Assembly (NCBI GenBank): GCA_964586655.1
Contig: CAZPGY010000017.1
Span: forward strand, 1-59,491
Reading direction: 5' to 3'
DNA: 59,491 nucleotides
Source of the DNA: JAJYSO01 sp964586655
Lineage (GTDB): Bacteria; Bacteroidota; Bacteroidia; Flavobacteriales; Flavobacteriaceae
The position numbers were made by a program, and so were the translations under genes. Below are positions 33,543 through 42,389 of this stretch, piece by piece (the first letter of the stretch is position 1; the number at the start of each line of letters is the position of its first letter). Below the pieces are notes generated by a model that saw only the letters and a list, made by a program, of their open reading frames with translations, ran no database searches and had not been told where the DNA came from.

Positions 33543-34631
33543 ATGAAAAACGCCTCATTTGTAAAATCTGCATTACTGTTTTTTTGTAGCGCACTCCTCT
33601 TTACCGGTTGTGCCAATTATCCAAAGAACAAAACCATCCCCAACAATTTTAAATCTGTTAAAATCGACAAGGTTTTTGCGTGTTCTTGCAGCATTCGGGC
33701 ACTTATTGCCAACCGACAACATATCTTTTTTGCGGGATCTAACGGGACGTTTGGCTATCTCAATACTGCCGATCATTCGGTTGAATATGTGGGGGATATT
33801 GCGCATAAAGACCACTACCCCGATTTTCGCTCGGCGGCAAGAATAGGGACGTCCAATCTTATTTTAAGTGCCGGCAATCCGGCGCTGTTGTATAAAGTGA
33901 ATCTTTTTGGGAAACGCAAACTTCTCTATACGCAAGACAGCGAGGGCACTTTTTACAACTCCATGGCTTTTTGGAATCAAGCGGAAGGCCTTGCTATCGG
34001 GGATCCTGTTGCGGGTTGCCTAAATATGCTTATCACTCGCAACGGAGGGAATACCTGGCAGCGTATTGATTGCAGCAAACTCCCCGAAGCTGTAAAAAAC
34101 GAAGTCGCTTTTGCGGCCAGCAATTCAAATATTGCCATCGTAGGGGAAAAAACATGGGTACTTACCGGAGGGCCACAAACGCGGGTATATTACTCTCCCG
34201 ACAAAGGAGAAACCTGGAAGGTTTTTGACACACCTTTGATTGGAGGTAAAAATACAACCGGAGGCTATTCCATCGATTTTTATAATGCCAAAACAGGCGT
34301 GATCATCGGCGGAGATTATACGCAACCGCAACACAACAAGGCCAATATAGCCATTACCCACAACGGCGGAAAAACCTGGCACCTTGTTGCTGATGGAGAA
34401 AACCCGGGATATAAAAGCTGTGTGAAATTTGTACCGAAAAGCGGAGGACGAGAATTGGTAGCAGTGGGGCCTTCAGGAATCAGTTATTCTGCCGATCGCG
34501 GAAAAACATGGATTCAATTATCAGGCGAAGGATTTTACACCCTCGATTTCATCAATGATTTTACCGCTTATGCTGCGGGTAAAAACAAGATTGTCAAACT
34601 CACTTTCTTGGCTCGTGAGCAAACCAATTAA
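33543..34631 (+). CDS. BNR/YCF48-type repeat lipoprotein
   Basis: 362 residues. SPII signal with lipobox ALLFTGC (Cys at about 23). The body is a beta-propeller of sialidase-type Asp-box/BNR repeats: TRNGGNTW, SPDKGETW, THNGGKTW and SADRGKTW. Such proteins are commonly named oxidoreductase or YCF48-like; the neuraminidase catalytic residues are not evident, so sialidase activity is not claimed. Its stop shares the TTAA at 34628-34631 with the convergent glucosaminidase gene. Confidence 0.82.
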   Translation: MKNASFVKSALLFFCSALLFTGCANYPKNKTIPNNFKSVKIDKVFACSCSIRALIANRQHIFFAGSNGTFGYLNTADHSVEYVGDIAHKDHYPDFRSAARIGTSNLILSAGNPALLYKVNLFGKRKLLYTQDSEGTFYNSMAFWNQAEGLAIGDPVAGCLNMLITRNGGNTWQRIDCSKLPEAVKNEVAFAASNSNIAIVGEKTWVLTGGPQTRVYYSPDKGETWKVFDTPLIGGKNTTGGYSIDFYNAKTGVIIGGDYTQPQHNKANIAITHNGGKTWHLVADGENPGYKSCVKFVPKSGGRELVAVGPSGISYSADRGKTWIQLSGEGFYTLDFINDFTAYAAGKNKIVKLTFLAREQTN

Positions 34632-35503
34632 AGGCTGCTGACATCTAATTTTTGCCCCACTTTAATGATGTTGCCCGAAAGTTTATTTTGCGCCTTGAGC
34701 TCTTCCACCGAGAGTCCAAACTTCTTGGAAATACTGTATAGCGTATCCCCGTCGTGCACAATATAGTAACGTTCTTCACCTCCGGAAGCTACCGGAGCAG
34801 CAGAGGGATGCCGATTGGAAAGCTTGATGTGATTGATTTCGTTATTGGAACGAGCGCCTATACTTTTATATTTTCGCAATACTTTTTGATCGTATTTATA
34901 AAGCTGATAGCGTCGAATGAGACCAATCAACTTATCCGGATATTTGGGATCGGTAGCATAGCCTGCTGCTTTCAATCCGCGCGCCCAACCGCGATAATTA
35001 TCGGGATCCAATTCAAATAATTTATTATAACGACTGCGACTGGTTAAAAAGAGGGAATGGTCGCGAAACGAATACAAAGGATTTTTATATTTTCTAAAAC
35101 ACTCGTCATTCCTGTCATCATCATGATATACCCTTGCTCCTTTCCAACCATGACACTTGATGCCAAAGTGATTATTAGATTTTCGGGTCAGCGGTGAATC
35201 TCCGGCACCGGATTCTAAAATCCCTTGCGCCAAAGTAATACTGGCCGGAATTCCAAAAGTGACCATTTCTTCCATGGCTACATCCTTGTATTGGTAGATA
35301 TATTTATGAACATCACTTTTAAAATTAGGGGTCTCTATTTCCAAAGGATTGGGCAGCTCTTCAATGCTTGGAATATGCCGACCAATCTCAGCTTCAATAT
35401 TAGGATGTGGTCTATCGCTGTGGCGAGAGGTTGTTTTTTTACTACCGCCACAAGAAACCATTACAAATGTTACCACTACTAATGTTAATAATCTTAGCTT
35501 CAT
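34628..35503 (-). CDS. Glucosaminidase-LysM lipoprotein (peptidoglycan hydrolase)
   Basis: 291 residues. The SPII signal MKLRLLTLVVVTFVMVSC gives a lipoprotein. About 85-215 is a mannosyl-glycoprotein endo-beta-N-acetylglucosaminidase domain (FlgJ-type): GIPASITLAQGILESGAGDSPLT with the catalytic Glu, then NNHFGIKCHGW and FRDHSLFLTSRSRY. The C-terminus (about 244-290) is a LysM domain (YYIVHDGDTLYSISKKFGLSVEELKAQN). It should cleave cell-wall glycan from the periplasmic side. It begins 2 bases after the stop of the PLP-enzyme gene, so both form an operon. Confidence 0.92.
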   Translation of the reverse strand: MKLRLLTLVVVTFVMVSCGGSKKTTSRHSDRPHPNIEAEIGRHIPSIEELPNPLEIETPNFKSDVHKYIYQYKDVAMEEMVTFGIPASITLAQGILESGAGDSPLTRKSNNHFGIKCHGWKGARVYHDDDRNDECFRKYKNPLYSFRDHSLFLTSRSRYNKLFELDPDNYRGWARGLKAAGYATDPKYPDKLIGLIRRYQLYKYDQKVLRKYKSIGARSNNEINHIKLSNRHPSAAPVASGGEERYYIVHDGDTLYSISKKFGLSVEELKAQNKLSGNIIKVGQKLDVSSL

Positions 35504-35505
35504 GT

Positions 35506-36417
35506 TTATATTTTTATCAATGGAAGTCCTTTTTTATTCAATCGAAGATTCATTCCCGGAATACCTTGCAAGCCACCGGTATGGATGGCCAAAATACGGG
35601 AATTTTCCTTAAAATATCCACTTTTTATCTTTTCTCTTAGCGAAAACATCATTTTTCCGGTATAAATCGGATCCAAAAGCACCGAATATTCCTGTTTAAA
35701 CGCATTTATAAAACTGATCAGTTCTTCATTTATTTTGGCAAAGCCCCCAAAATTTTCCTCCGGAAGACACGCAAAATCAGTTCGGCGGGTAAAAGCTGAA
35801 ACGGAGGCTTTTAAATCGGCCTTTAAAGCGGCAAAACCGATGACCTTTTGGACGGGAGCAGCGGCATTGATTATTCCCGCCATAGTGCCGCCTGTTCCCA
35901 CCGGCACACAAACCACCTCAAAAGTTTTATCCTTTTCGTCTAATATTTCTTTACATGCTTTTACGGCTAATGTATTAGCACCTCCTTCGGGCAATTCGTA
36001 ATACGCGCCAAATTTTTGTTGTAAACGCGTCCGAAATTCGGCGGTATGTTTCAGTCGATAGTCTTGACGAGAGACAAATTCAAGCTGCATTCCGTTTTCT
36101 CGGGCATTGGCCAAGGTTGGATTTTCCAACAGTGTTTTTTCTATATTACGCCCCAGTTCATCGCCACGAATAATACCGATGGTTTGAAAACCTGCTTCTT
36201 TTCCCAAGCGAGCCAAAGCCGCAATATGATTCGAAAAAGCACCGCCAAAAGACAAAATAATCTGCGCTCCCTGTCGGCGAGCTTCTTTGAAATTGTACTT
36301 TAATTTATAAGCCTTGTTGCCTATTCCCTGCGGAAATTGTAAGTCCATGCGTTTTATCCACACCTCAATTCCCTTAGCTTCATCTCGATATAAAAACTGA
36401 TTGACGGCCGATCTCAT
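35506..36417 (-). CDS. PLP-dependent ACC deaminase / D-cysteine desulfhydrase family protein
   Basis: 303 residues, fold type II PLP enzyme. The PLP lysine lies in GIGNKAYKLKYNF (the GNKxxKL motif), SFGGAFSNHIAALA binds the cofactor ring side, and CVPVGTGGTMAGII is the phosphate-binding glycine loop. This pattern is shared by 1-aminocyclopropane-1-carboxylate deaminases and D-cysteine desulfhydrases; for flavobacterial members desulfhydrase is the more likely activity, but sequence alone cannot decide. First gene of an operon with the glucosaminidase. Confidence 0.82.
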   Translation of the reverse strand: MRSAVNQFLYRDEAKGIEVWIKRMDLQFPQGIGNKAYKLKYNFKEARRQGAQIILSFGGAFSNHIAALARLGKEAGFQTIGIIRGDELGRNIEKTLLENPTLANARENGMQLEFVSRQDYRLKHTAEFRTRLQQKFGAYYELPEGGANTLAVKACKEILDEKDKTFEVVCVPVGTGGTMAGIINAAAPVQKVIGFAALKADLKASVSAFTRRTDFACLPEENFGGFAKINEELISFINAFKQEYSVLLDPIYTGKMMFSLREKIKSGYFKENSRILAIHTGGLQGIPGMNLRLNKKGLPLIKI

Positions 36418-36446
36418 TTTTTGTATTAGGGTTTGTTTTTAATGTG

Positions 36447-36484
36447 ATACCAATTAGGCCAATTTATAAATCATTTTGGCATAA
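36447..36484. repeat. Short palindromic repeat (ATACCAATT family)
   Basis: ATACCAATT, GGCCAATTTATAAATCA and TTTTGGCATAA; the outer ATACCAA pairs with TTTGGCAT. The same inner sequence is at 22436-22463. It lies between the PLP enzyme gene and the susD terminator. Confidence 0.55.
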
Positions 36485-36502
36485 GGTTCTGGCAAAAATA
36501 GC

Positions 36503-36532
36503 AAAAGCCACCTGTTTTACGAGGCGGCTTTT
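36503..36532 (-). terminator. Terminator of the susCD operon
   Basis: Stem AAAAGCCGCCT / AGGTGGCTTTT on the minus strand (11 bp, one wobble), 8-nt loop, then TTTTTGCC. It is about 36 nt past the susD stop. Confidence 0.7.
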
Positions 36533-36567
36533 GTGCTGATTATTAATCGAGCATCTTACACTCTTTT

Positions 36568-38250
36568 TTAGAATGGAAAGGTGTAAAATTCATCCCAAAA
36601 CAATTGGGTTTCCGGTTCATCACCTCCAATGTCACTTGCAGCAGCACTGTAGTTTCCATTGTTCAGTTTTTGTTCATTTACCGGATAGGTATAACGAACC
36701 GGGAATCCGGATACTGCACGATCAGGTTGAGTTAAAATAGGGTAATCCAATCGGCGGACGAACAAATACGGCGCAAAGCTTCTGTTGTACAAAGCTATCC
36801 AGGCTTGTGCACCAATAACTTCCTTCCAAGCGGGACTTGAAGAGCTGTTTGCCAAAGCGCTGGTGTAATCCACTTCAGGCTGTAGCAGGTAGTCTTCTAC
36901 TCCCGGTGCTCCCCATTTTAAGAAGGAAGCCCTAATTGCATTTTTATAGTGTTCTTCGGCATCTCCGCTAATAAGATTGCGTTCTATAGCTTCTGCCAAT
37001 AAAAACTCTTGCTCACTATAAGACAAGATGGTTCCGGGTAATGTAGGAACTGTCATGGCACGATTAGGGTGACTGTATTCAATATAAGGAGATTTTTCGC
37101 CAATTTCCCCTCCTTTAAAGATTGCACAAATCAATTGATCCCCTGCAGAAGGCAGTTCGCCAACAAATTCAACATCTATGGTATTGGAAGTAGAACCGGT
37201 AACGGTTCCCACCAATGGCGGGGTTTGTGATTCATCCGCAATATATACCGTATTTCCAACTACAATGGAGTCAAGCGGATCGACAAACGTAATTGTAGCC
37301 GTAGCGCCACTATTCGCAGGAGTAACACTGGCCACTTCACCCAATGGAAAGTTGATATTAGGGTCAAAATAATAACCTCGTCGTGGATCCTTCAAATCAT
37401 TCATGGCACTGATTAAGGTTTTGGCTCCCACATAGTCATTTCGTCCACTCAAAATCAATTCGTTGTTAACCGGATTGTTATTGGGGGCTGCACTGGAATA
37501 GCTATAAGTGGCATCATCCACAATCCCGGCAAACAGCATTCCGTCTGTGAGTACTGAATTAACTATGGTTTGGGCTTTTCCCTGATTAACATCGGCCAAC
37601 ATTACTCCCATACGAAGCTTGAGTACATTACCAAATTTAAGCCATTTTTGAACGTTTCCTTCATAAATCAAATCTATGGAAGCATCAAACGAGCCCTCGG
37701 CCAGGTCTATTGAGTTTAAGGCCACATTCAAGCTGTCAATCAGTTTTGAATATACCTCAGCTCCATCGTCATAAGCCGGTAAGGTAGTATTGATATCCAA
37801 GGCTTCGGTATAGGGAATATTACCAAAAGTCTCTACCAAATTGCTGTAAACATAGACATTTAAAATCTCTATAATTGCCAGTTTATTGCCTTTTTCGGCA
37901 TTGGTATTGGGATTATCGGTCTTTTTAATGATTTCGGTAGCCTTTTCCAAATTCTTAAGAATACGGTACATCTCATCCCAATGATTGTCGGGAATGGAGC
38001 GGGTTACCTGGTCATAGTTACTTTCATCGACGTAAGTAGTTTCCTGCCAATATTGCACCCATAACCTGAGGTTATTGAGGTTCACATTGGGGCTGAGCAT
38101 CTGATCGGTCAAACGCTTTTGTGCGGCTGCAAAAAGGCTTTCACCACTCACATTTGACGGGTCCTTTTTATTCTTGTTCAAACTTTCAAGATTATCGGAA
38201 CAAGAGGTTGCAAAGACAATCGTTAATAATATAATTGCAAATTTCTTCAT
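36568..38250 (-). CDS. SusD/RagB-like outer-membrane nutrient-binding lipoprotein
   Basis: 560 residues. The SPII signal ends at ATSC, so it is a surface lipoprotein that closes over the SusC channel and binds substrate. The TPR-like helices of the SusD-like_2 type are seen (LWVQYWQETTYVDESNYD, LETFGNIPYTEAL, KWLKFGNVLKLRMGVML, and the C-terminal RLDYPILTQP). Residues 303-378 form an insertion of beta-rich, Thr/Ser/Val-rich sequence between YYFDPNINFPLG and GGEIGEKSPYIEYSHPN, at a place where homologues have a short loop. It follows susC by 12 bases. The ligand is unknown; no glycoside hydrolase, lyase or protease lies beside the pair. Confidence 0.93.
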   Translation of the reverse strand: MKKFAIILLTIVFATSCSDNLESLNKNKKDPSNVSGESLFAAAQKRLTDQMLSPNVNLNNLRLWVQYWQETTYVDESNYDQVTRSIPDNHWDEMYRILKNLEKATEIIKKTDNPNTNAEKGNKLAIIEILNVYVYSNLVETFGNIPYTEALDINTTLPAYDDGAEVYSKLIDSLNVALNSIDLAEGSFDASIDLIYEGNVQKWLKFGNVLKLRMGVMLADVNQGKAQTIVNSVLTDGMLFAGIVDDATYSYSSAAPNNNPVNNELILSGRNDYVGAKTLISAMNDLKDPRRGYYFDPNINFPLGEVASVTPANSGATATITFVDPLDSIVVGNTVYIADESQTPPLVGTVTGSTSNTIDVEFVGELPSAGDQLICAIFKGGEIGEKSPYIEYSHPNRAMTVPTLPGTILSYSEQEFLLAEAIERNLISGDAEEHYKNAIRASFLKWGAPGVEDYLLQPEVDYTSALANSSSSPAWKEVIGAQAWIALYNRSFAPYLFVRRLDYPILTQPDRAVSGFPVRYTYPVNEQKLNNGNYSAAASDIGGDEPETQLFWDEFYTFPF

Positions 38251-38262
38251 AGTTTCTATTTT

Positions 38263-41200
38263 TTAAAATTGTAATCTCACATTAAATCCGTATCGTTTTG
38301 TAGTCGGCATAGCCCCGGCAATATAACCTTGCAGGTTACCGGAACTCAGTCCTGCTTCGGGATCGGCATAAGGAATGTTCTTATGAATAATCCACAAATT
38401 GGAACCGGTAAGACTAAATTGAACGTCGGTCAAGAACGTATTTTCCAATAATTTTTTGGGCAAGGTATAGGTCAAACTAACCTGTCTCAACTTCACATAG
38501 CTGGCATCATAGACAAATTCTGAATTAGGATAAGCGCTATAACCAAACTGTCCAAATTCACTGGCATCAACACGGTGATCGTTTTGACTTCCATCAGGAA
38601 GCACACCGGGATTGATAAAACCACCTCCTTGGTCTCTCGGCAAACGCACCGGATTACCCAAGTCGTTGATAAAGGTTGAATTGGGATAAAGACCGGTAGC
38701 CTCTCCATAATATTGGTCGAGAGAAAAGACCGATCCTCCTTGTTGTATGTCAATCAAGAAACTAAAGGTCAAGTTTTTATAACTAAAAGAGTTTGAAATA
38801 CCCATCAACCAGTCAGGATTGACATTTCCTATAATATTGTTAGAGCTTCTGGTAATCTGATACATTCCATAGCCCGGAGCATCGGGATCAGAAACGCCAT
38901 TAATCAATCGGTTACCATTGTCATCATACACATAATCTGTTCCTCGGATCACCCCAATAGGCTGACCTTCTGAGGCTTCAATGGTAACACCACCTTGGAA
39001 GCTTCCCAATTGAATGGTGTTGATTCCTTCGGGGAGTTCCAACACTTTATTTTCGTTCTTTGAAAAGTTGGCGGTCAAATTCCAAGAGAAATCCTCGGTT
39101 TTAATCGGAGTCGCATTAAGGGTGATTTCAACTCCCGTATTCTGCATTTTACCGGCATTCAACAGTTTTCTAAAATAACCGGTAGCAGTAGAAATCGGAG
39201 TTTCAATAATCTGATTAATTGACTTAGAATTGTAATAAGCCACATCAATACCCAATCGGCTATCCAAGAAGCGCATGTTTAATCCCACCTCAAAACTTTT
39301 GGTACGTTCGGGTTTAAGATTGGGATTGTTATGGGTTCCGGGCACATTTGTTCCGATATCATTTCGAATTACATATGTATCATAGAGTTTATCAAAAGGA
39401 GCGCCGTTACCTACCTCGGCATAGTTGATTCTAAACTTACCAAAATCAATCACTTCTGAATTCAATACCTGGCTGAACAACCAGCTGGCAGAAACAGAGG
39501 GGTAATAAAACACACTATTATCTTCAGGCAGAGTAGACACGTGGTCTCTACGAATAGTTCCATCGAGATACAGCATATTGTCATATCCAAAAGAAGCACT
39601 GGCATAAATTCCGTCAACGCCAATTTTTTCGAGACGTTCTATCGGATTAGGAATGGCATTAACACTGTTTTGAAGTGAATATAATCCGGGGATTCTCAAT
39701 CCGCCTGCTGTTGAGGCAAATATTTCATTAAACTCACTTCTACGGATATTGGTTCCCAAAAGTCCGGCAAAGTTCAAGTCGTCAGTAATATCGGTATCAA
39801 AATTCAACATCAAGTCGTAGTTGGTTTCATAAAAGGAAATATCCCTCCTCAAATATCCGGAACCAACCGTTCCTCGGGTAACACCAAAATCGGCAGGCAC
39901 TGACCCCACAGCTCGCCGTTCTTCCTGAAGGGCAGTATAGGTGTCAGTAGAAACACGTCCCATGATATTGAACCAATCGGTCACATCATAGCTCAACTGA
40001 ATTTTACCAATAAATCGGCTACGCCAGTCATTTTGATAATTTTCGTATCGTGTCCAGTATGGGTTATCCCAAAACAAGGGAGTGGCACGAGGCACAGAAC
40101 TACCGGGGTTCCAAGAAACATTTCTTCCGGTCTTTTCATACATCTTACGCAACTTTTCAACATCTACGTTGGTTTCCCACCATTGACGAAACATGGTAAC
40201 AATATTATCATTATATCCGGTGGAGTTACGTCCTTTGGTTTTGGTTTTGATATAATTGGCAAAACCACTCACGTGTAACTTATCAGAAAGGTCGAAATTA
40301 CCGCTAAATTTAAAGTCATTTCGGTGTAAATGACTGTTAGGCATCAAGCCGGTTTGGTCTTTTTTGGTGTAAGAAATACGGAAAGCTCCTTTTTCATAAC
40401 CATCGCTCACCGAAACAGAATTACTCAAAGTCACCGGCGTTTCAAAAAATTCGATAGGTCCGTTTTCTGCCGCCACCCAAGGGGTTTTCTGCATATAATT
40501 GGGAGAAGCAGGATCAAAGGCATCCCACTGATAAATCTTCAAATTCGGATCAAAAGCCGGTCCATAAGAAGCATCATCAATATAATTAGAGACTTTGTCA
40601 TCAACGCCGTCCCCGTCAATATCTTCAAAACGAAATTTTTGACCTTCATATCCGGCTCCATATTGATCTTGATAGGTGGGCCAAGTGCTCTTGTCAATAA
40701 AACCTACTTCTACGCCGGAGTTGATAGTAACCCCCAATCCCGGTACTTCTTTTCCTTTCTTGGTGGTAATGATAATTACTCCATTAGCGGCACGCGATCC
40801 GTAGAGCGCAGTTGCAGCCGCACCTTTCAACACGTTGATAGAAGCGATATCCTCCGGATTAATATCTGTTGCCGCATTACCATAATCATAATTGGTTCCG
40901 CGAGCGGTTCGCTGCCCTTTTGTATTGGTATTTCGGTTACTGATCGGGACCCCGTCAATAACAAACAGAGCTTGGTTATTTCCTGTAATAGAAGAACTTC
41001 CACGAATGATTACATCAGTAGATCCGCCAAAGTTATTGTTACGGGTAATGTTGAGTCCTGAGACCCTTCCCGACAAGGAGTTGATAAAGTTCGTCGGACT
41101 TCCTTCCGATATTTTATCACCTTCCACTTCTTGTGTAGCATATCCCAAGGATCGTTTTTCCCGGGAAATCCCCAAAGCCGTGATGACTACTTTATCCAAG

Positions 41201-41505
41201 GTTGTCCCTTGTTTTAAGGTAACATCAATAACACTTTGATTGCCCACAGTTACTGTATAGTCTTCAAACCCCACGATGCTGAATTTTAAGACATCTCCTT
41301 GTGAAACTTCAATGGTATATTCTCCATTAAAGTTAGTCACAGTACCCTGTGTAGTTCCTTGAATGGTAATGTTAACTCCGGGAAGTGGCATCCCGTTGTT
41401 ATCGCTAACCGTACCAGTTATTGTTTTTGTTTGATCTTGTGCAAATGCCACTTGCATCAATAACACTAAAACGAGTGTTAGAAAAACTCTAAGTTTTGTT
41501 TTCAT
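38263..41505 (-). CDS. SusC/RagA-like TonB-dependent outer-membrane transporter
   Basis: 1080 residues. Signal peptide (about 1-22), a carboxypeptidase-regulatory-like domain (about 28-105: TITGTVSDNNGMPLPGVNITIQGTTQGTVTNFNGEYTIEV), then the plug domain (ITALGISREKRSLGYATQEVEG, VIIRGSSSITGNNQALFVIDGVPI, INVLKGAAATALYGSRAANGVIIITTKKGK) and a large beta-barrel ending in RYGFNVRLQF with a terminal Phe. TonB-coupled uptake of a polymer fragment together with the adjacent SusD. There is no N-terminal signalling domain and no anti-sigma/ECF gene next to it, so regulation is not visible here. Confidence 0.95.
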   Translation of the reverse strand: MKTKLRVFLTLVLVLLMQVAFAQDQTKTITGTVSDNNGMPLPGVNITIQGTTQGTVTNFNGEYTIEVSQGDVLKFSIVGFEDYTVTVGNQSVIDVTLKQGTTLDKVVITALGISREKRSLGYATQEVEGDKISEGSPTNFINSLSGRVSGLNITRNNNFGGSTDVIIRGSSSITGNNQALFVIDGVPISNRNTNTKGQRTARGTNYDYGNAATDINPEDIASINVLKGAAATALYGSRAANGVIIITTKKGKEVPGLGVTINSGVEVGFIDKSTWPTYQDQYGAGYEGQKFRFEDIDGDGVDDKVSNYIDDASYGPAFDPNLKIYQWDAFDPASPNYMQKTPWVAAENGPIEFFETPVTLSNSVSVSDGYEKGAFRISYTKKDQTGLMPNSHLHRNDFKFSGNFDLSDKLHVSGFANYIKTKTKGRNSTGYNDNIVTMFRQWWETNVDVEKLRKMYEKTGRNVSWNPGSSVPRATPLFWDNPYWTRYENYQNDWRSRFIGKIQLSYDVTDWFNIMGRVSTDTYTALQEERRAVGSVPADFGVTRGTVGSGYLRRDISFYETNYDLMLNFDTDITDDLNFAGLLGTNIRRSEFNEIFASTAGGLRIPGLYSLQNSVNAIPNPIERLEKIGVDGIYASASFGYDNMLYLDGTIRRDHVSTLPEDNSVFYYPSVSASWLFSQVLNSEVIDFGKFRINYAEVGNGAPFDKLYDTYVIRNDIGTNVPGTHNNPNLKPERTKSFEVGLNMRFLDSRLGIDVAYYNSKSINQIIETPISTATGYFRKLLNAGKMQNTGVEITLNATPIKTEDFSWNLTANFSKNENKVLELPEGINTIQLGSFQGGVTIEASEGQPIGVIRGTDYVYDDNGNRLINGVSDPDAPGYGMYQITRSSNNIIGNVNPDWLMGISNSFSYKNLTFSFLIDIQQGGSVFSLDQYYGEATGLYPNSTFINDLGNPVRLPRDQGGGFINPGVLPDGSQNDHRVDASEFGQFGYSAYPNSEFVYDASYVKLRQVSLTYTLPKKLLENTFLTDVQFSLTGSNLWIIHKNIPYADPEAGLSSGNLQGYIAGAMPTTKRYGFNVRLQF

Positions 41506-42389
41506 AGGTAGTTTTTATTTGGTTTGCTATCTCAAATATTAAGCTTTATTTAACCAATTTCAAGTATAAGCCTCCTTTTTTTATCAAATACCCCTTAAAA
41601 TTATTTGAATAGAAACAAATATTCTATATTATATTAACATAATAAATCAATTATAATATCATATTTACACATGCAAGCTCAATGAAAATATTAATTTGCA
41701 ACATATTATATATTTTAAAAAATTATAAATTTCTACAAGAACTTACAGGCTATATTTAACAATTTATTGGCAGTAACTATAAAAAAAAAAGAATAGATCC
41801 TCTTTTTTCAACCATAAATTTGTTTCCCTTTCAACCCTGCCCTTCCCCATCACAAGAAGCTGCTGATTCAACCGAATTATTCATAAGCTTCAATTACTAC
41901 TTGAATTCAGTTCAAACACAAATTGATAAGGATTTTTTAGCAGATGATTTTTTTTCTGGATTAGACCGTTATAACATCAAATAAATTAAAATCTACAAAC
42001 CGGTCACTTCGAACGCAATCGAGCCCTCTCTGCGATGAGCAACCGCTCGACTCCGATAGAAGGGATTTTCTTATTTGACAAAACCTGCTCTACGTCGTGT
42101 CAAAGAGATCAACCTGATTGTAAACGACTCTATTTTTTTCATTATATCAAAAATAAATTATAAATTGGCGAGCCGTTTGTAAATCGAAAAGCATCAATAC
42201 AAAAGGCTTATAGCGTTTAACTCATGAAGAAGCTATTTTTGATGATAAATGTTAAAACCTAAGAAGACCATGATATAGACTAATAATTTGAAGTACCTTT
42301 AGTCTAATTAAACGGAAAGACCAACCAAGGACGCTATTTACAATCATGCTACTAATTAAAGTAGCTATGGTATGTTTATAAATTGAGGA
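41506..42389. other. Long AT-rich divergent intergenic region susC / pfkA
   Basis: About 880 bases, very AT-rich close to susC. It includes the second copy of the 142-bp repeat family (about 41990-42133) and, close to pfkA, a small hairpin GCTACT-AATTAA-AGTAGC at about 42347-42364 and TATGTTTA at about 42371, a near-consensus -7 element. No gene was found. Confidence 0.45.
41990..42133. repeat. About 142-bp dispersed repeat, second family, copy 2
   Basis: Aligned with 11440-11581: TACAA-CC-GTCACTT at the left, CTCGACTCCG, ATTTGACAAAACCTGC and GTCG in the middle, CCTGATTGTAA and GACT-TATTTTT at the right. The order and spacing are kept while about a quarter of positions differ. Confidence 0.6.

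Noticed and set aside
33543..34631. Sialidase
   Set aside because: Asp-box repeats are present, but I cannot see the neuraminidase catalytic Arg triad or the FRIP motif.
40330..41061. 243-codon plus-strand ORF
   Set aside because: Antisense to the conserved plug and barrel of SusC; no independent protein features.
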